A DNA stretch of 64,000 bases from an uncultured Alphaproteobacteria bacterium (GTDB taxonomy: Bacteria; Pseudomonadota; Alphaproteobacteria; HIMB59): positions 18,176-82,175 of the forward strand of contig CACKFO010000007.1 of assembly GCA_902599405.1 (NCBI GenBank), given 5' to 3'. The position numbers and the translations under genes are program-made. A model generated the notes under the pieces. The model did no database searches. It was not told the DNA's origin and saw nothing but the letters and a program-made list of their open reading frames with translations. Below are positions 1-9,024 of this stretch, piece by piece (the stretch's first letter is position 1; each line of letters begins with the position of its first letter).

Positions 1-1337
1 AATTTGGAAATATTTTTTTCTAGCCAACTTGTATTATATGTACCATTTTTAAATTCCTTTTGATTCAATATCCATTTGTGTAAATCAATATTTGTATCTA
101 TTCCATCTATAATAATTTCATCTAAAGCTCTTTTCATTATTGATATAGATTCATCTCTATCCTTGCCTTTTGAAATTATTTTTAGAACCAGACTGTCATA
201 GTGAGGATTAACTTTGTAATTTGTGTACAATGCTGTGTCAACTCTAATTCCTCTACCTCCTGGGACATTTATAAAATTTACTGTCCCCGGACTTGGTGAA
301 AAATCTTTTGCACTTTCTGCATTGACTCTACATTCAATTGTATGATTTTTTTTAATCACATCTCTTAAATCTAATTTGTAACCAGCAGCAACCAAAATTT
401 GATATTTTACTAAATCAATGTCAAATGCTTCCTCAGTAACGGGATGTTCAACTTGTAATCTTGTGTTCATTTCAATAAAAAAAACTTCATTATCCTGATA
501 TAAAAATTCTAAGGTTCCTAAGCCTTCATATTTATTTTTAAGAAGTAAATCTTTAATATTTTTCTCAATTATATCTAGATTATTTATCTTCACAAAATTA
601 GATGGAATTTCTTCAATAATTTTTTGATTTTTACGTTGTATAGAACAATCTCTTTGTCCTATTATTTCTGCATAATTATTTTTTGGATCTGAAATTACTT
701 GAAATTCAATATGTTTTGCATTTGTTAAGAATTTTTCAGCATACATAGTATCATTGCCAAAATAGTTCTTTGCTTCTGACTTTAATAAAGAGAAGTAATT
801 ATCTATTTCACTTTTATTATTAAAAACTCTCATACCCTTACCACCACCACCATATGCAGCTTTTATAACTACTGGCATTCCAATTTCATTAGCAATCTTT
901 ATGGCATCGCTTGTATTATTTAAATTCTTTGAATTTTTATTTCCTAATATAGGTAAATTAAAATCATTTGCTAAGTTCAAAGCATTACTCTTGTTCCCCA
1001 ATTCTAAGATTGACTTTGAAGATGGACCAATAAACTTTATATTATGTGTATTTAATATTTTTGAAAATTTATCATTTTCACTTAAAAATCCATAACCTGG
1101 ATGTACAGCATCAGCTCCAGTTATCTCAATAGCGCTAATAATGCTTGGAATATTTAAATAACTACTATTAGGTAAGGCACTACCTACACAAATACTTTCA
1201 TCTGCTAGTTTTACATGCATTGCCTCTGTATCTACATTTGAGTGTATAGCTACTGTTTTAATACCTAGTTCTTTACACGCTCTTATTACACGTACAGCTA
1301 TTTCTCCTCTATTCGCGACTAATATTTTTTTAAACAA
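1..1337 (-). CDS. accC: Acetyl-CoA carboxylase, biotin carboxylase subunit (3' end outside window)
   Basis: This is the ATP-dependent subunit that carboxylates the biotin on AccB, the first step of fatty-acid synthesis. Reading the minus strand from a TTG directly after the accB stop gives about 445 codons with no stop. Visible motifs are VANRGEIA at the N-terminus, HPGYGFLSEN, the ATP-grasp glycine loop AYGGGGKG, RDCSIQRKNQK, and the carboxylase signature EMNTRLQVEHPVTE. The family is about 447-450 residues long, so only a few C-terminal residues lie beyond base 1. The start is TTG, chosen because it begins exactly one base after accB ends and sits just before the conserved N-terminus; no ATG is available. 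It is co-transcribed with accB. Confidence 0.95.
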   Translation of the reverse strand, partial: MFKKILVANRGEIAVRVIRACKELGIKTVAIHSNVDTEAMHVKLADESICVGSALPNSSYLNIPSIISAIEITGADAVHPGYGFLSENDKFSKILNTHNIKFIGPSSKSILELGNKSNALNLANDFNLPILGNKNSKNLNNTSDAIKIANEIGMPVVIKAAYGGGGKGMRVFNNKSEIDNYFSLLKSEAKNYFGNDTMYAEKFLTNAKHIEFQVISDPKNNYAEIIGQRDCSIQRKNQKIIEEIPSNFVKINNLDIIEKNIKDLLLKNKYEGLGTLEFLYQDNEVFFIEMNTRLQVEHPVTEEAFDIDLVKYQILVAAGYKLDLRDVIKKNHTIECRVNAESAKDFSPSPGTVNFINVPGGRGIRVDTALYTNYKVNPHYDSLVLKIISKGKDRDESISIMKRALDEIIIDGIDTNIDLHKWILNQKEFKNGTYNTSWLEKNISK

Positions 1338-1772
1338 TTATGATATTTCAAAAAGAGGTTGTCCAAATTCAACAGCTTCACCATTTTTGATTATTACTGC
1401 CTTTATTGTGCAATCTCTATCAGATTTAATTTCATTGAAAGTTTTCATTGCCTCTATTAAACAAATTGTATCGCCTTTTTTAATCTTTTGACCTTTTTTA
1501 ACAAATGGTGGGGAACTAGGCTTAGGAGTTAAGTAAACAATACCCACCATAGGACTATCTATACTTAATAAACTTTCACTAACATTATTTTGTAAATTTT
1601 GATTATTTACAGGTAAATTATTTTGTGAGATTTGGTTAGAACTAAGAGTTATTGAATTATTTGAAATTTCAATAGTATTTGCCTTGTTTGAAAATTTAAT
1701 CGAACCTAAATTATTGTCCTTAATTTTTTTTATTAAAAGATCAATAGTTTCATTAATTTTTTTATCTAACAT
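1338..1772 (-). CDS. accB: Biotin carboxyl carrier protein of acetyl-CoA carboxylase
   Basis: AccB carries the biotin between biotin carboxylase and carboxyltransferase. The 144-residue protein has the family layout: a short N-terminal helical part (1-25), an Asn/Ser-rich linker (about 30-70), and a C-terminal biotinyl domain (about 73-144). The domain contains SPMVGIVY, the PxPxSPPFV 'thumb' region, and the biotinylation motif EAMK with Lys110 as the modified residue. The stop codon abuts the TTG start of accC, as in a normal accBC operon. The low-complexity linker is rich in Asn rather than the usual Pro/Ala, which fits the AT-rich genome. Confidence 0.96.
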   Translation of the reverse strand: MLDKKINETIDLLIKKIKDNNLGSIKFSNKANTIEISNNSITLSSNQISQNNLPVNNQNLQNNVSESLLSIDSPMVGIVYLTPKPSSPPFVKKGQKIKKGDTICLIEAMKTFNEIKSDRDCTIKAVIIKNGEAVEFGQPLFEIS

Positions 1773-1820
1773 AAATTATAATATACCTAATAGATGACAA
1801 AATAAAACAGTTATATCTTA

Positions 1821-2813
1821 TTATTTAAATTGTTTTGCCAATTTCAAATTTTGGTTGTAGTAATTTGATTTAATTTTAATCCCGTAAGTATTTTTTTTAA
1901 TTTCATCAATATCATAATAATTTAATTGACCAACAAGTTGGCCGTCTCTTATTATAAAAGGGGTATCGTATGCACGCAATTCTAAAACAGCGGGGGTGCC
2001 TGTTTTATTGTTCCCAAATCCAGGGTCAAAAAAACCAGCATAGTGCACTCTGAAGTTTCCAAAACTATCTTTAAAAGGCTCAAGTTCTGCTGCTTGATTG
2101 TTTTTAATTATAATCAACTCTTTAGATCTAAGAATGTAAAATTCATCTTTTTCAATTATAAAATAATTTTCTTCAGGTATGATTTTCTCCCAATATTTAT
2201 CGGATTTATAATAGTTAATTTTATTTAGATTAATTGATGATGTGATTTTTTTTGCCTTATAAGCTGATATTTTATTTTTTTTGATAGATACAGATATATT
2301 GAATTGTTTAATTTTATAATCGCTATTAGATCCTTGAAAAAATCTTACTTGGTTTAATGATATATTTTCTTTTATAATAATACTAAAAGATTGAGGGATT
2401 ATTTCTAAATATAATTTACCTTTATAGTTATAGTTTATAAAATCATACTCTTTTCCATTTTCAGTTATAATTCTAGTAAATATATCCAATCGACCTGTTG
2501 TGCTTTTTGGGTTAGATTTTCCCATAATATCGTGAGGTAATCTTAAATTTTCATTTAACTCACATAAATAAATACAATTTTTTTCTAAAAGATGATTTTG
2601 ACTTAAATCAATTTTTGATAGTGATAATTCTTTTATAACTTTCGATATTTTAATGTTGTTTGGAATGAAAGATGCTTTTATTCTATAACATTTTTTAGAT
2701 AAAGTTAAATCAAGTGAAGCAGGTTGTAATTGATCAATTATTGAACTCTTACTAGAGTATATATACTTTTTATTTATAAGTGATAATATTTGTTCTCTAT
2801 TTAAATAAGGCAT
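1821..2813 (-). CDS. dcd: dCTP deaminase, long alphaproteobacterial form
   Basis: Deaminates dCTP to dUTP, feeding dTMP synthesis. At 330 residues it is the long two-domain type that I know from alphaproteobacteria, not the roughly 190-residue E. coli Dcd. Visible hallmarks are QLQPASLDLTL near the N-terminus, MGKSNPKSTTGRLDIFTR (about 103-120), the glycine-rich VHYAGFFDPGFG in the second half, and the conserved C-terminus LVGQLNYYDI...SNYYNQNLKLAKQF. Its start overlaps the end of the upstream M48 protease gene by 17 bases, which suggests co-transcription. The deaminase assignment comes from family similarity; substrate specificity is not shown directly. Confidence 0.9.
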   Translation of the reverse strand: MPYLNREQILSLINKKYIYSSKSSIIDQLQPASLDLTLSKKCYRIKASFIPNNIKISKVIKELSLSKIDLSQNHLLEKNCIYLCELNENLRLPHDIMGKSNPKSTTGRLDIFTRIITENGKEYDFINYNYKGKLYLEIIPQSFSIIIKENISLNQVRFFQGSNSDYKIKQFNISVSIKKNKISAYKAKKITSSINLNKINYYKSDKYWEKIIPEENYFIIEKDEFYILRSKELIIIKNNQAAELEPFKDSFGNFRVHYAGFFDPGFGNNKTGTPAVLELRAYDTPFIIRDGQLVGQLNYYDIDEIKKNTYGIKIKSNYYNQNLKLAKQFK

Positions 2814-3945
2814 ATGATTTATCTAATGTTGGAATATCTTTAATATCATATTTTTTGCAGAAAAAATCAGCTTTATTTTTAGAGTCTATAATTCTATAAA
2901 ATTGGCAAAAATAGAAATTTGAAAGCTTTGGTTTACCTATTTTGTCATAATATTTTCCATAGATATAATAATAAAAATATTCATTCATAATATCTTTATC
3001 AAATTTTGAGTCATCTATAATATTATATTTATGCTCTAAGTTATTATCTAAGAGGTAATTTATGTACTCTATTTTTAAAAATGAGTTATCATTTTTTTCT
3101 AGTAGTTTATGAAAATTTATTTGCCAATTGTCGATTTCTATACCCTTTTTGAAAGCTTCATATTGAATAAGTAGTTTATCAATTTTACTTAAATCTTCAT
3201 TTTGATTAAAAATACCTTTTTCAAGATTTACAAAAAATTTATTAAATATCTCAATATTTGAATTATTAGAATACTTAGATTTTATCCACTCAAATCTAAT
3301 CGAATTTTCATTTTCTTTAAATTTGAATTCTTTAAGAATATTAACTCTATCTTCCTTGTTTGGATGTGTTCTAAAGTAATTATTACTTTGATCTTTTGAT
3401 TTTTTTAAAAAACTAATTAATTCTGAGGTATTGATCTCATTTTTAATTATTTGATTTATCATAAATTTATCTGCTTCAATTTCAAAAATTATAGAATGTT
3501 TAGAAATTTCATTTATAAGACTACTATTTAAACTAATAGATGAACCTAAACCTAAGTTTGCATTCTTAGTTACAACAGCTAAACCTAAAGAAAATAAACT
3601 ATAGTAAGTATTTTTATAATTAGTTTGTTGGATATTAATTTTCCTGGCTTGCAAATGATTTTTAATAATATGTCCATATTCATGTAGATATATAGATTTA
3701 AGTGTATCTTCTTTTCTAATAGATTTTAATAACCCAGTTGTTATATAAATATTATTGTTAAGCACAAAAGCATTTGCATAATTATTTTCGACTAAATAAG
3801 TATTTATTTTGTTTAAACTTAATTCTTTACAAATATCTTTAAAGTAATTTTCAAATATAGGGTCTCTTATGATTTCATAACCATATATAGATTTATTAAA
3901 AATTAAAAAAAAAAATAGTAAAATTAATTTAAACCGAATTTGCAA
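2797..3945 (-). CDS. Exported M48-family zinc metalloprotease (BepA-like)
   Basis: Periplasmic Zn-dependent peptidase of the M48 family, whose BepA-type members police outer-membrane protein assembly. A signal peptide covers residues 1-22 (hydrophobic LILLFFFLIF, then a small-residue site near YG). The zinc motif HEYGH is at 88-92 and the second ligand region EIEAD at 155-159. The remaining 180 residues are helical and TPR-like. The start is TTG, lying directly after the rne TAG stop; there is no alternative before the signal peptide. It probably sits in an operon with rne upstream and dcd downstream. Family assignment is firm; the physiological substrate is unknown. Confidence 0.87.
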   Translation of the reverse strand: MQIRFKLILLFFFLIFNKSIYGYEIIRDPIFENYFKDICKELSLNKINTYLVENNYANAFVLNNNIYITTGLLKSIRKEDTLKSIYLHEYGHIIKNHLQARKINIQQTNYKNTYYSLFSLGLAVVTKNANLGLGSSISLNSSLINEISKHSIIFEIEADKFMINQIIKNEINTSELISFLKKSKDQSNNYFRTHPNKEDRVNILKEFKFKENENSIRFEWIKSKYSNNSNIEIFNKFFVNLEKGIFNQNEDLSKIDKLLIQYEAFKKGIEIDNWQINFHKLLEKNDNSFLKIEYINYLLDNNLEHKYNIIDDSKFDKDIMNEYFYYYIYGKYYDKIGKPKLSNFYFCQFYRIIDSKNKADFFCKKYDIKDIPTLDKSYALFK

Positions 3946-5586
3946 CTATTTTTTTTTTATTTTTCTTCTATAAGATTTTTCAGAAATAAAGTCATCTACC
4001 TTATTCTTTTCTATGATTTCTTTATTATTATTTTTTACTTTATTAATTAATTCTTGATCAAATTCAAAAATATTTTTTGTTAAAGATTTAGTAATAAAAT
4101 TGATTTTAAAAGATAAGTCTAATTTTTTAATTTTTTTATTAATTTCTTCAGAGTTTTCATTATAAAATTTGTCATCTATTTGAATTTCAATTTTATCTTT
4201 ATTATCAATTGCATTAATACCTTTAATATTTGAAATAATGTTATGTATTATAATAGAATTACTCTTTTTAAACCCACTACCGTTGCAGCAATCACATTTA
4301 TTGTAGAATGTTTCATATATGCTTTGGCCAATTCTCTGTCTAGATATTTCCATTAAACCAAATTGTGAAATTTTAGTTAATTGTATTCTTGATCTATCTT
4401 TGTAAAATAATTCTCTTATTTTTCTTTCAACTTTTAAATTATTTGAATTTATATTCATGTCTATAAAGTCAATTACAATTAATCCTGCAATGTTTCTTAA
4501 TTGAATTTGTTTAAATATCTCCTCACAGGCCTCTAAGTTTGTATTTAAAGCTGTTATTTCAATATTTTTTTCTGATGTAGATCGACCAGAATTAATATCA
4601 ATACTTGTAAGTGCCTCTGTTGGATTTATTACTAAATATCCACCAGATTTTAAATAAATATTTTCTTCTGTCAGGCTATTAATTGGATTTTTAATACCGT
4701 AACTCTCAAAAAGAGGAAGTTTATCTTTGTAATGTGTTATTTTTTTAGACGATTTAACACTAAAGTCTTTCTCATATTTTTTATAAAGTTTCATAGTTTT
4801 TAAATCAGAGAAAATTATTTCTTCTATTGCTCTTTGATTAAAATCTCTTACAACTTTTATAATAGGAGTATCTAGTTCGTTTATTAACACGGGCGCCTTT
4901 GACTTTAATGTATGTTCTCTAATTTGTGTCCATAACTTTCTTAAATAATTAAAATCAGATAATATATCTTCATCTTCTGCTGATATCGCGTTGGTCCTAA
5001 TTATTAATGACATTCCATCTGGTAAGTTGAAATTATCGTGTAATTTTTTTAATCTCTTTCTATCAAGGGGATTTGTAATTTTCTTTGAAACTCCACCAGT
5101 TGAGGAATTATTTGGTAATAAAACGCTATATCTTCCGGGTAGTGATATAAAGGTAGTTATAGCGGCTCCTTTTGTTCCTCTCTCTTCTTTAACAATTTGA
5201 ATTAATAGAACCTGATCTTTTTTAATAACATCTTGAATTTTATATTTTCGATAAAATGATAAGAAGTTTTTTTTATTATCTTTGTCTTCATCTATTTCAT
5301 TTGTTTTTTCACTGCCATTTTCAAATATTTTTTCTTTGTGAGGTATTTTAAAATAACTTGGATGAATTTCATCAAAAGGTAAAAAAGCTTTCTTTTCAGA
5401 TCCAAATTCAATAAAAGCAGCCTGAAGAGACGGCTCTACCCTAGATACAGTTCCGAGATATATATTATTTTTTCTACTAGAGCCTAAGTTATCTGAATAG
5501 TCAAAATAGTTGATTTCTTGCCCATCGGCTGCAATGATACATAATTCAGTATTGACGCTACCATCAATAAAAATTCTTTTAGACAT
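3946..5586 (-). CDS. rne: Ribonuclease E/G, short form
   Basis: Endoribonuclease for mRNA decay and rRNA/tRNA processing. The catalytic half is clear: an S1 domain from about residue 35 (NIYLGTVSRVEPSLQAAFIE), catalytic aspartates in TSIDINSGRST (Asp330) and VIDFIDM (Asp373/376), and the zinc-link CDCC (431-434) that holds the dimer. After it comes only a short Lys-rich tail, so at 546 residues the protein lacks the long Arg/Pro-rich degradosome scaffold usual in alphaproteobacterial RNase E (about 900 residues). Functionally it resembles RNase G in size. A Shine-Dalgarno sequence (AAGGA) lies 9 bases before the ATG. The gene is divergent from mrcA across 54 bases. Confidence 0.94.
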   Translation of the reverse strand: MSKRIFIDGSVNTELCIIAADGQEINYFDYSDNLGSSRKNNIYLGTVSRVEPSLQAAFIEFGSEKKAFLPFDEIHPSYFKIPHKEKIFENGSEKTNEIDEDKDNKKNFLSFYRKYKIQDVIKKDQVLLIQIVKEERGTKGAAITTFISLPGRYSVLLPNNSSTGGVSKKITNPLDRKRLKKLHDNFNLPDGMSLIIRTNAISAEDEDILSDFNYLRKLWTQIREHTLKSKAPVLINELDTPIIKVVRDFNQRAIEEIIFSDLKTMKLYKKYEKDFSVKSSKKITHYKDKLPLFESYGIKNPINSLTEENIYLKSGGYLVINPTEALTSIDINSGRSTSEKNIEITALNTNLEACEEIFKQIQLRNIAGLIVIDFIDMNINSNNLKVERKIRELFYKDRSRIQLTKISQFGLMEISRQRIGQSIYETFYNKCDCCNGSGFKKSNSIIIHNIISNIKGINAIDNKDKIEIQIDDKFYNENSEEINKKIKKLDLSFKINFITKSLTKNIFEFDQELINKVKNNNKEIIEKNKVDDFISEKSYRRKIKKK

Positions 5587-5594
5587 ATTTTTAA

Positions 5595-5602
5595 ATCCTT
5601 TT
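5595..5602 (-). promoter_or_regulatory. Ribosome binding site of rne
   Basis: On the minus strand AAAAGGAT lies 8-9 bases before the rne ATG at 5586. It is one of the few clear Shine-Dalgarno sequences in this window, where most genes overlap or abut and lack one, and it fixes the rne start. Confidence 0.65.
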
Positions 5603-5640
5603 GATATAATAATTTATTAATAAATTTGTTATTTTTATAA

Positions 5641-7932
5641 ATGAAACTTTTTAAATATTTACAGTACATTTTCATACTCTTTATACTAGGTATATCCATA
5701 TTGATACTATATTTATGGAACGTTCAAAAAGGACTACCTGATCACAATATATCTCAATATTTTCCAAATGAAATAACAAAAATTTACGATGAAAAATATG
5801 ATCTTATGTATCATGTTGGAAATAGAGATAGATTTTATTTAGACTATAACGATATTCCAATAAATATGATTAATGCAATTATTTCAGCAGAGGATAAAAC
5901 ATTTTTTAAACATCAGGGATTTGATATTAAAGGAATAGCCAACGCCTTTATAATAAATTTGAAAAATATATATTCTAATAATAATAATAATTATGTTGGT
6001 GCCTCTACAATTACACAACAGCTTGTAAAAAATATTCTTCTTAATAAAGACCAGACTATTACAAGAAAAATAAAGGAATTAATATTATCTTTAAGAATAG
6101 AGAAAGATTATTCAAAAGAATTTATAATAGAATTATATTTAAATGAAATTTATTTTGGAAGACGTTCATATGGTGTAGCTTCAGCTGCTTTCAATTATTT
6201 TAATAAATCAATATTTGATTTAGATTTACACGAATATGCATACCTAGCAGCTTTGCCAAAAGGTCCTAATAATTACGACCCAAAAAAAAATTATAATAGA
6301 GCTAAAGATAGAAGAAATTATGTTTTAAAACAAATGGAACTAAATGAATACATTACTTCTGATCAATTTAATTTTTATTCAAATTTAGAGATAGAGCTTT
6401 ATGAAAAAAATGATAAGAAATATAAATCTGATTATAACACAGACTTTATACTCAATTACTTGAATTCGAATTCTTTCAATGAAAATGCTTTTTATATTCA
6501 GTCTACTATTGATCAAACTCTTCAAGGAATATCAGAAAAATCTTTAATGGATAATTTAGCCTTATTTGAGAGGAAATATAAAGAATGGTCAGGAAGCTAT
6601 AAAAGTTTGGAAGATATATTAAAATTTAAGAATGATCATTGGCACATTGCTAGAGTTATTAGTAAAAATCCAAACAAAACGAAATTATCCATAATTGATT
6701 CAGATGAAATAATAAATTTGAAAAATGAAAATAATTTTTATGGGCCTAATAAAATTTCACCAAATACTTATTTAAATATAGGTGACTACATTTTTTTAAC
6801 TAACATAGATGATTTTTTTTATTCTGTTCAACCACACGAAATAAATGGATCTGTCATTATCATGGATCCTTTTAATGGAGATATAGTATCTATGGTTGGT
6901 GGAGTTAATTATGATATGAGTAATTTTAATAGAGTAACTCAAGCATATAGACAACCAGGATCATCCATTAAACCATTTATATATGCACATGCATTAGAAA
7001 CTAAAAAATTTTTACCTAATACACTAATATTGGACTCCAATATTTTATTGGATCAGGGTAATAATCTTCCAGTATGGATACCTAAAAATTATTCTGACAA
7101 ATCATATGGTGAATTAACATTTAGAAGAGCCTTGGAGACCTCAAATAATCTAGTAACATTAAAAATAGGTCTTGATTTAGGATTAAATTCAGTAAATCAA
7201 TTTTTAGATACAATAAATTTTTATAATAAAAATATTACATTTGATGTCTATTCGACCCTTCTAGGTGCAGTTGAAAATAATCTTTTAAATTTAGCTAAAT
7301 CTTACTCAATTTTTTTAAATGGCGGTTATATAGTCGAGCCGTCAATTATTAAAAAAGTTGTTTCAAACGAAGGCGAATTAATTATCAATAACGAATATTT
7401 TAAATGTAATTATTGTTCATTTTCAATTGATGATAGGTCATACAGAATACCAATTATAGAGTCACAAAAAGAAAAAGTTATATCTCCACAAACTTCATTT
7501 CAAATTTTAAATATACTTGAAGGAGCTATCGATAGGGGTACTGGTAAATCATTGAATAAAATAGATTATCCGATTGCAGGAAAAACAGGTACCACAAATG
7601 AAAGTAAAGATTTATGGTTTTTTGGACTAACTCCTCGATATGTCATTGGTGTTTATGTGGGTTATGATACACCCAGATCAATAGGCTATAGAGAGACTGG
7701 GTCATCTGTTGCTCTACCTATTTTTAAAACAATTATTGAGAATTATCTTTTAAATTATGAGAGTATAAATGACAAATTTCTAGTACCTAGTGATTTAATA
7801 TTAAAAAAAGTTAATAAAGATAATGGTGAGATTTCTGATGGACAAAATACAATTATCGATTATTTTACAAAAGAACAGTTAGAAATATTAGATAATATTA
7901 ATAAAATTGAGAGTATTGGTGGAATAAATTAA
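5641..7932 (+). CDS. mrcA: Penicillin-binding protein 1A (bifunctional transglycosylase/transpeptidase)
   Basis: Class A PBP that polymerises and cross-links peptidoglycan in the periplasm. A transmembrane anchor covers residues 8-26. The GT51 domain shows all main motifs: EDKTFFKHQG with catalytic Glu84, GASTITQQL at 120-128, RKIKE, and ELYLNEIYFG at 164-173. The transpeptidase domain has the SxxK motif PGSSIKP (Ser441, Lys444), the SxN-type motif TSNN, and KTG at 648-650. The length (763) is in the normal range. The gene is divergent from rne, as is common in alphaproteobacteria, and its TAA overlaps the prfB ATG by one base, so the two are translationally coupled. Confidence 0.95.
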   Translation: MKLFKYLQYIFILFILGISILILYLWNVQKGLPDHNISQYFPNEITKIYDEKYDLMYHVGNRDRFYLDYNDIPINMINAIISAEDKTFFKHQGFDIKGIANAFIINLKNIYSNNNNNYVGASTITQQLVKNILLNKDQTITRKIKELILSLRIEKDYSKEFIIELYLNEIYFGRRSYGVASAAFNYFNKSIFDLDLHEYAYLAALPKGPNNYDPKKNYNRAKDRRNYVLKQMELNEYITSDQFNFYSNLEIELYEKNDKKYKSDYNTDFILNYLNSNSFNENAFYIQSTIDQTLQGISEKSLMDNLALFERKYKEWSGSYKSLEDILKFKNDHWHIARVISKNPNKTKLSIIDSDEIINLKNENNFYGPNKISPNTYLNIGDYIFLTNIDDFFYSVQPHEINGSVIIMDPFNGDIVSMVGGVNYDMSNFNRVTQAYRQPGSSIKPFIYAHALETKKFLPNTLILDSNILLDQGNNLPVWIPKNYSDKSYGELTFRRALETSNNLVTLKIGLDLGLNSVNQFLDTINFYNKNITFDVYSTLLGAVENNLLNLAKSYSIFLNGGYIVEPSIIKKVVSNEGELIINNEYFKCNYCSFSIDDRSYRIPIIESQKEKVISPQTSFQILNILEGAIDRGTGKSLNKIDYPIAGKTGTTNESKDLWFFGLTPRYVIGVYVGYDTPRSIGYRETGSSVALPIFKTIIENYLLNYESINDKFLVPSDLILKKVNKDNGEISDGQNTIIDYFTKEQLEILDNINKIESIGGIN

Positions 7933-9024
7933 TGGACAAATATGAATTATTAAATTTAGTCAATGAAATAGACTCTTTAATAAACCTTACAAGGAGGAGT
8001 CTTTGACTACGAAAAAACGATTAAAGAAATTGAAACCTTAAATGAAATAATTACCAACCAAGAAAATTGGAGTAATATTGATTTAATTAATAAATCTCAA
8101 GAAAAATTAAAACAAAATACAAATGTCATAAACGATTTTAATTTTATTTTTAATCAGTTTAAAGAATTTAAAGAGTTTATTGAAATTTATGAGTCTTTAA
8201 ATGATAAAGAAATAAATGAGTTAGTTGAAAATATTAATAATTTAAAAAAACAATGTGAGAAGATTAAAATTAAATCACTTCTAAACAAAAAAACTGATGA
8301 TTTTAATGCTTTTATTGAGATACATGCTGGTGCAGGTGGTACTGAAAGTCAAGATTGGGCTGAAATGTTGTCTAGAATGTACCAACGTTTTGCAGAAAAA
8401 AATGATTACAAATATAAAATTATAGACTATCAAAGGGGAGATGAGGCTGGTCTCAAAAATTTAACAATGATAATATCTGGCTTTAAAAGTTATGGTTATT
8501 TAAAGAATGAGTCGGGTATTCACAGGTTAGTAAGAATCTCTCCTTTTGACTCAAATAAGAGAAGACATACAAGTTTTTCCAGTGTTTGGGTATATCCTGA
8601 AATAGATAAGGATATAGAAATCGAAATTAATAATAAAGATTTAAGAATTGATACATTTAGAGCTTCAGGCGCAGGAGGTCAGCATATTAATACTACTGAC
8701 AGTGCAGTAAGAATAACACATTTAAAATATAACATTGTTGTTCAAAGCCAAAGTGAACGATCGCAACATCGTAATAAAGACACTGCAATGAAGATGTTAA
8801 AATCTAGATTATATGAGATAGAATTAGATAAAAAAAATGAAGAAAAAAAAAAGGAAGAGAGTAATAAAAAGCAAATTGGATGGGGAAATCAGATAAGATC
8901 TTATGTACTTCATCCATATAAAATGGTCAAAGATCTTAGAACAAATTATCAGACATCGAATGCTGAAAATGTTCTTGATGGAGAAATTTCTGAATTACTG
9001 GAGTCATCATTAATAGATGCATAA
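7932..9024 (+). CDS. prfB: Peptide chain release factor 2, with programmed +1 frameshift
   Basis: RF2 ends translation at UGA and UAA. It is encoded in two frames: codons 1-24 from the ATG at 7932, an in-frame TGA at 8004, then a +1 shift to the frame starting GAC at 8005, giving 24 + 339 = 363 residues against about 365 for the family. After the shift come the stop-recognition tripeptide SPF (203-205) and the catalytic GGQ (248-250) in GAGGQHINTTDSAVR. It starts on the last base of the mrcA stop and overlaps the next gene by 8 bases. A plain open-reading-frame call would miss the N-terminal 24 codons and could begin too late. Confidence 0.97.
7992..8007 (+). promoter_or_regulatory. prfB programmed +1 frameshift site
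   Basis: The recoding signal has the classic parts: an internal Shine-Dalgarno-like AGGAGG (7992-7997), then three bases, then CTT TGA C (8001-8007). When RF2 is scarce the ribosome pauses at the UGA at 8004-8006 and slips by one base on CUU, continuing as GAC TAC GAA. This is the known autoregulation of RF2 synthesis, seen here directly in the sequence. Confidence 0.96.

Noticed and set aside
1773..1820. A TATAAT just before accB as its promoter.
   Set aside because: It ends only a few bases from the ATG and the best -35 candidate has a 14-base spacer, which is too short.
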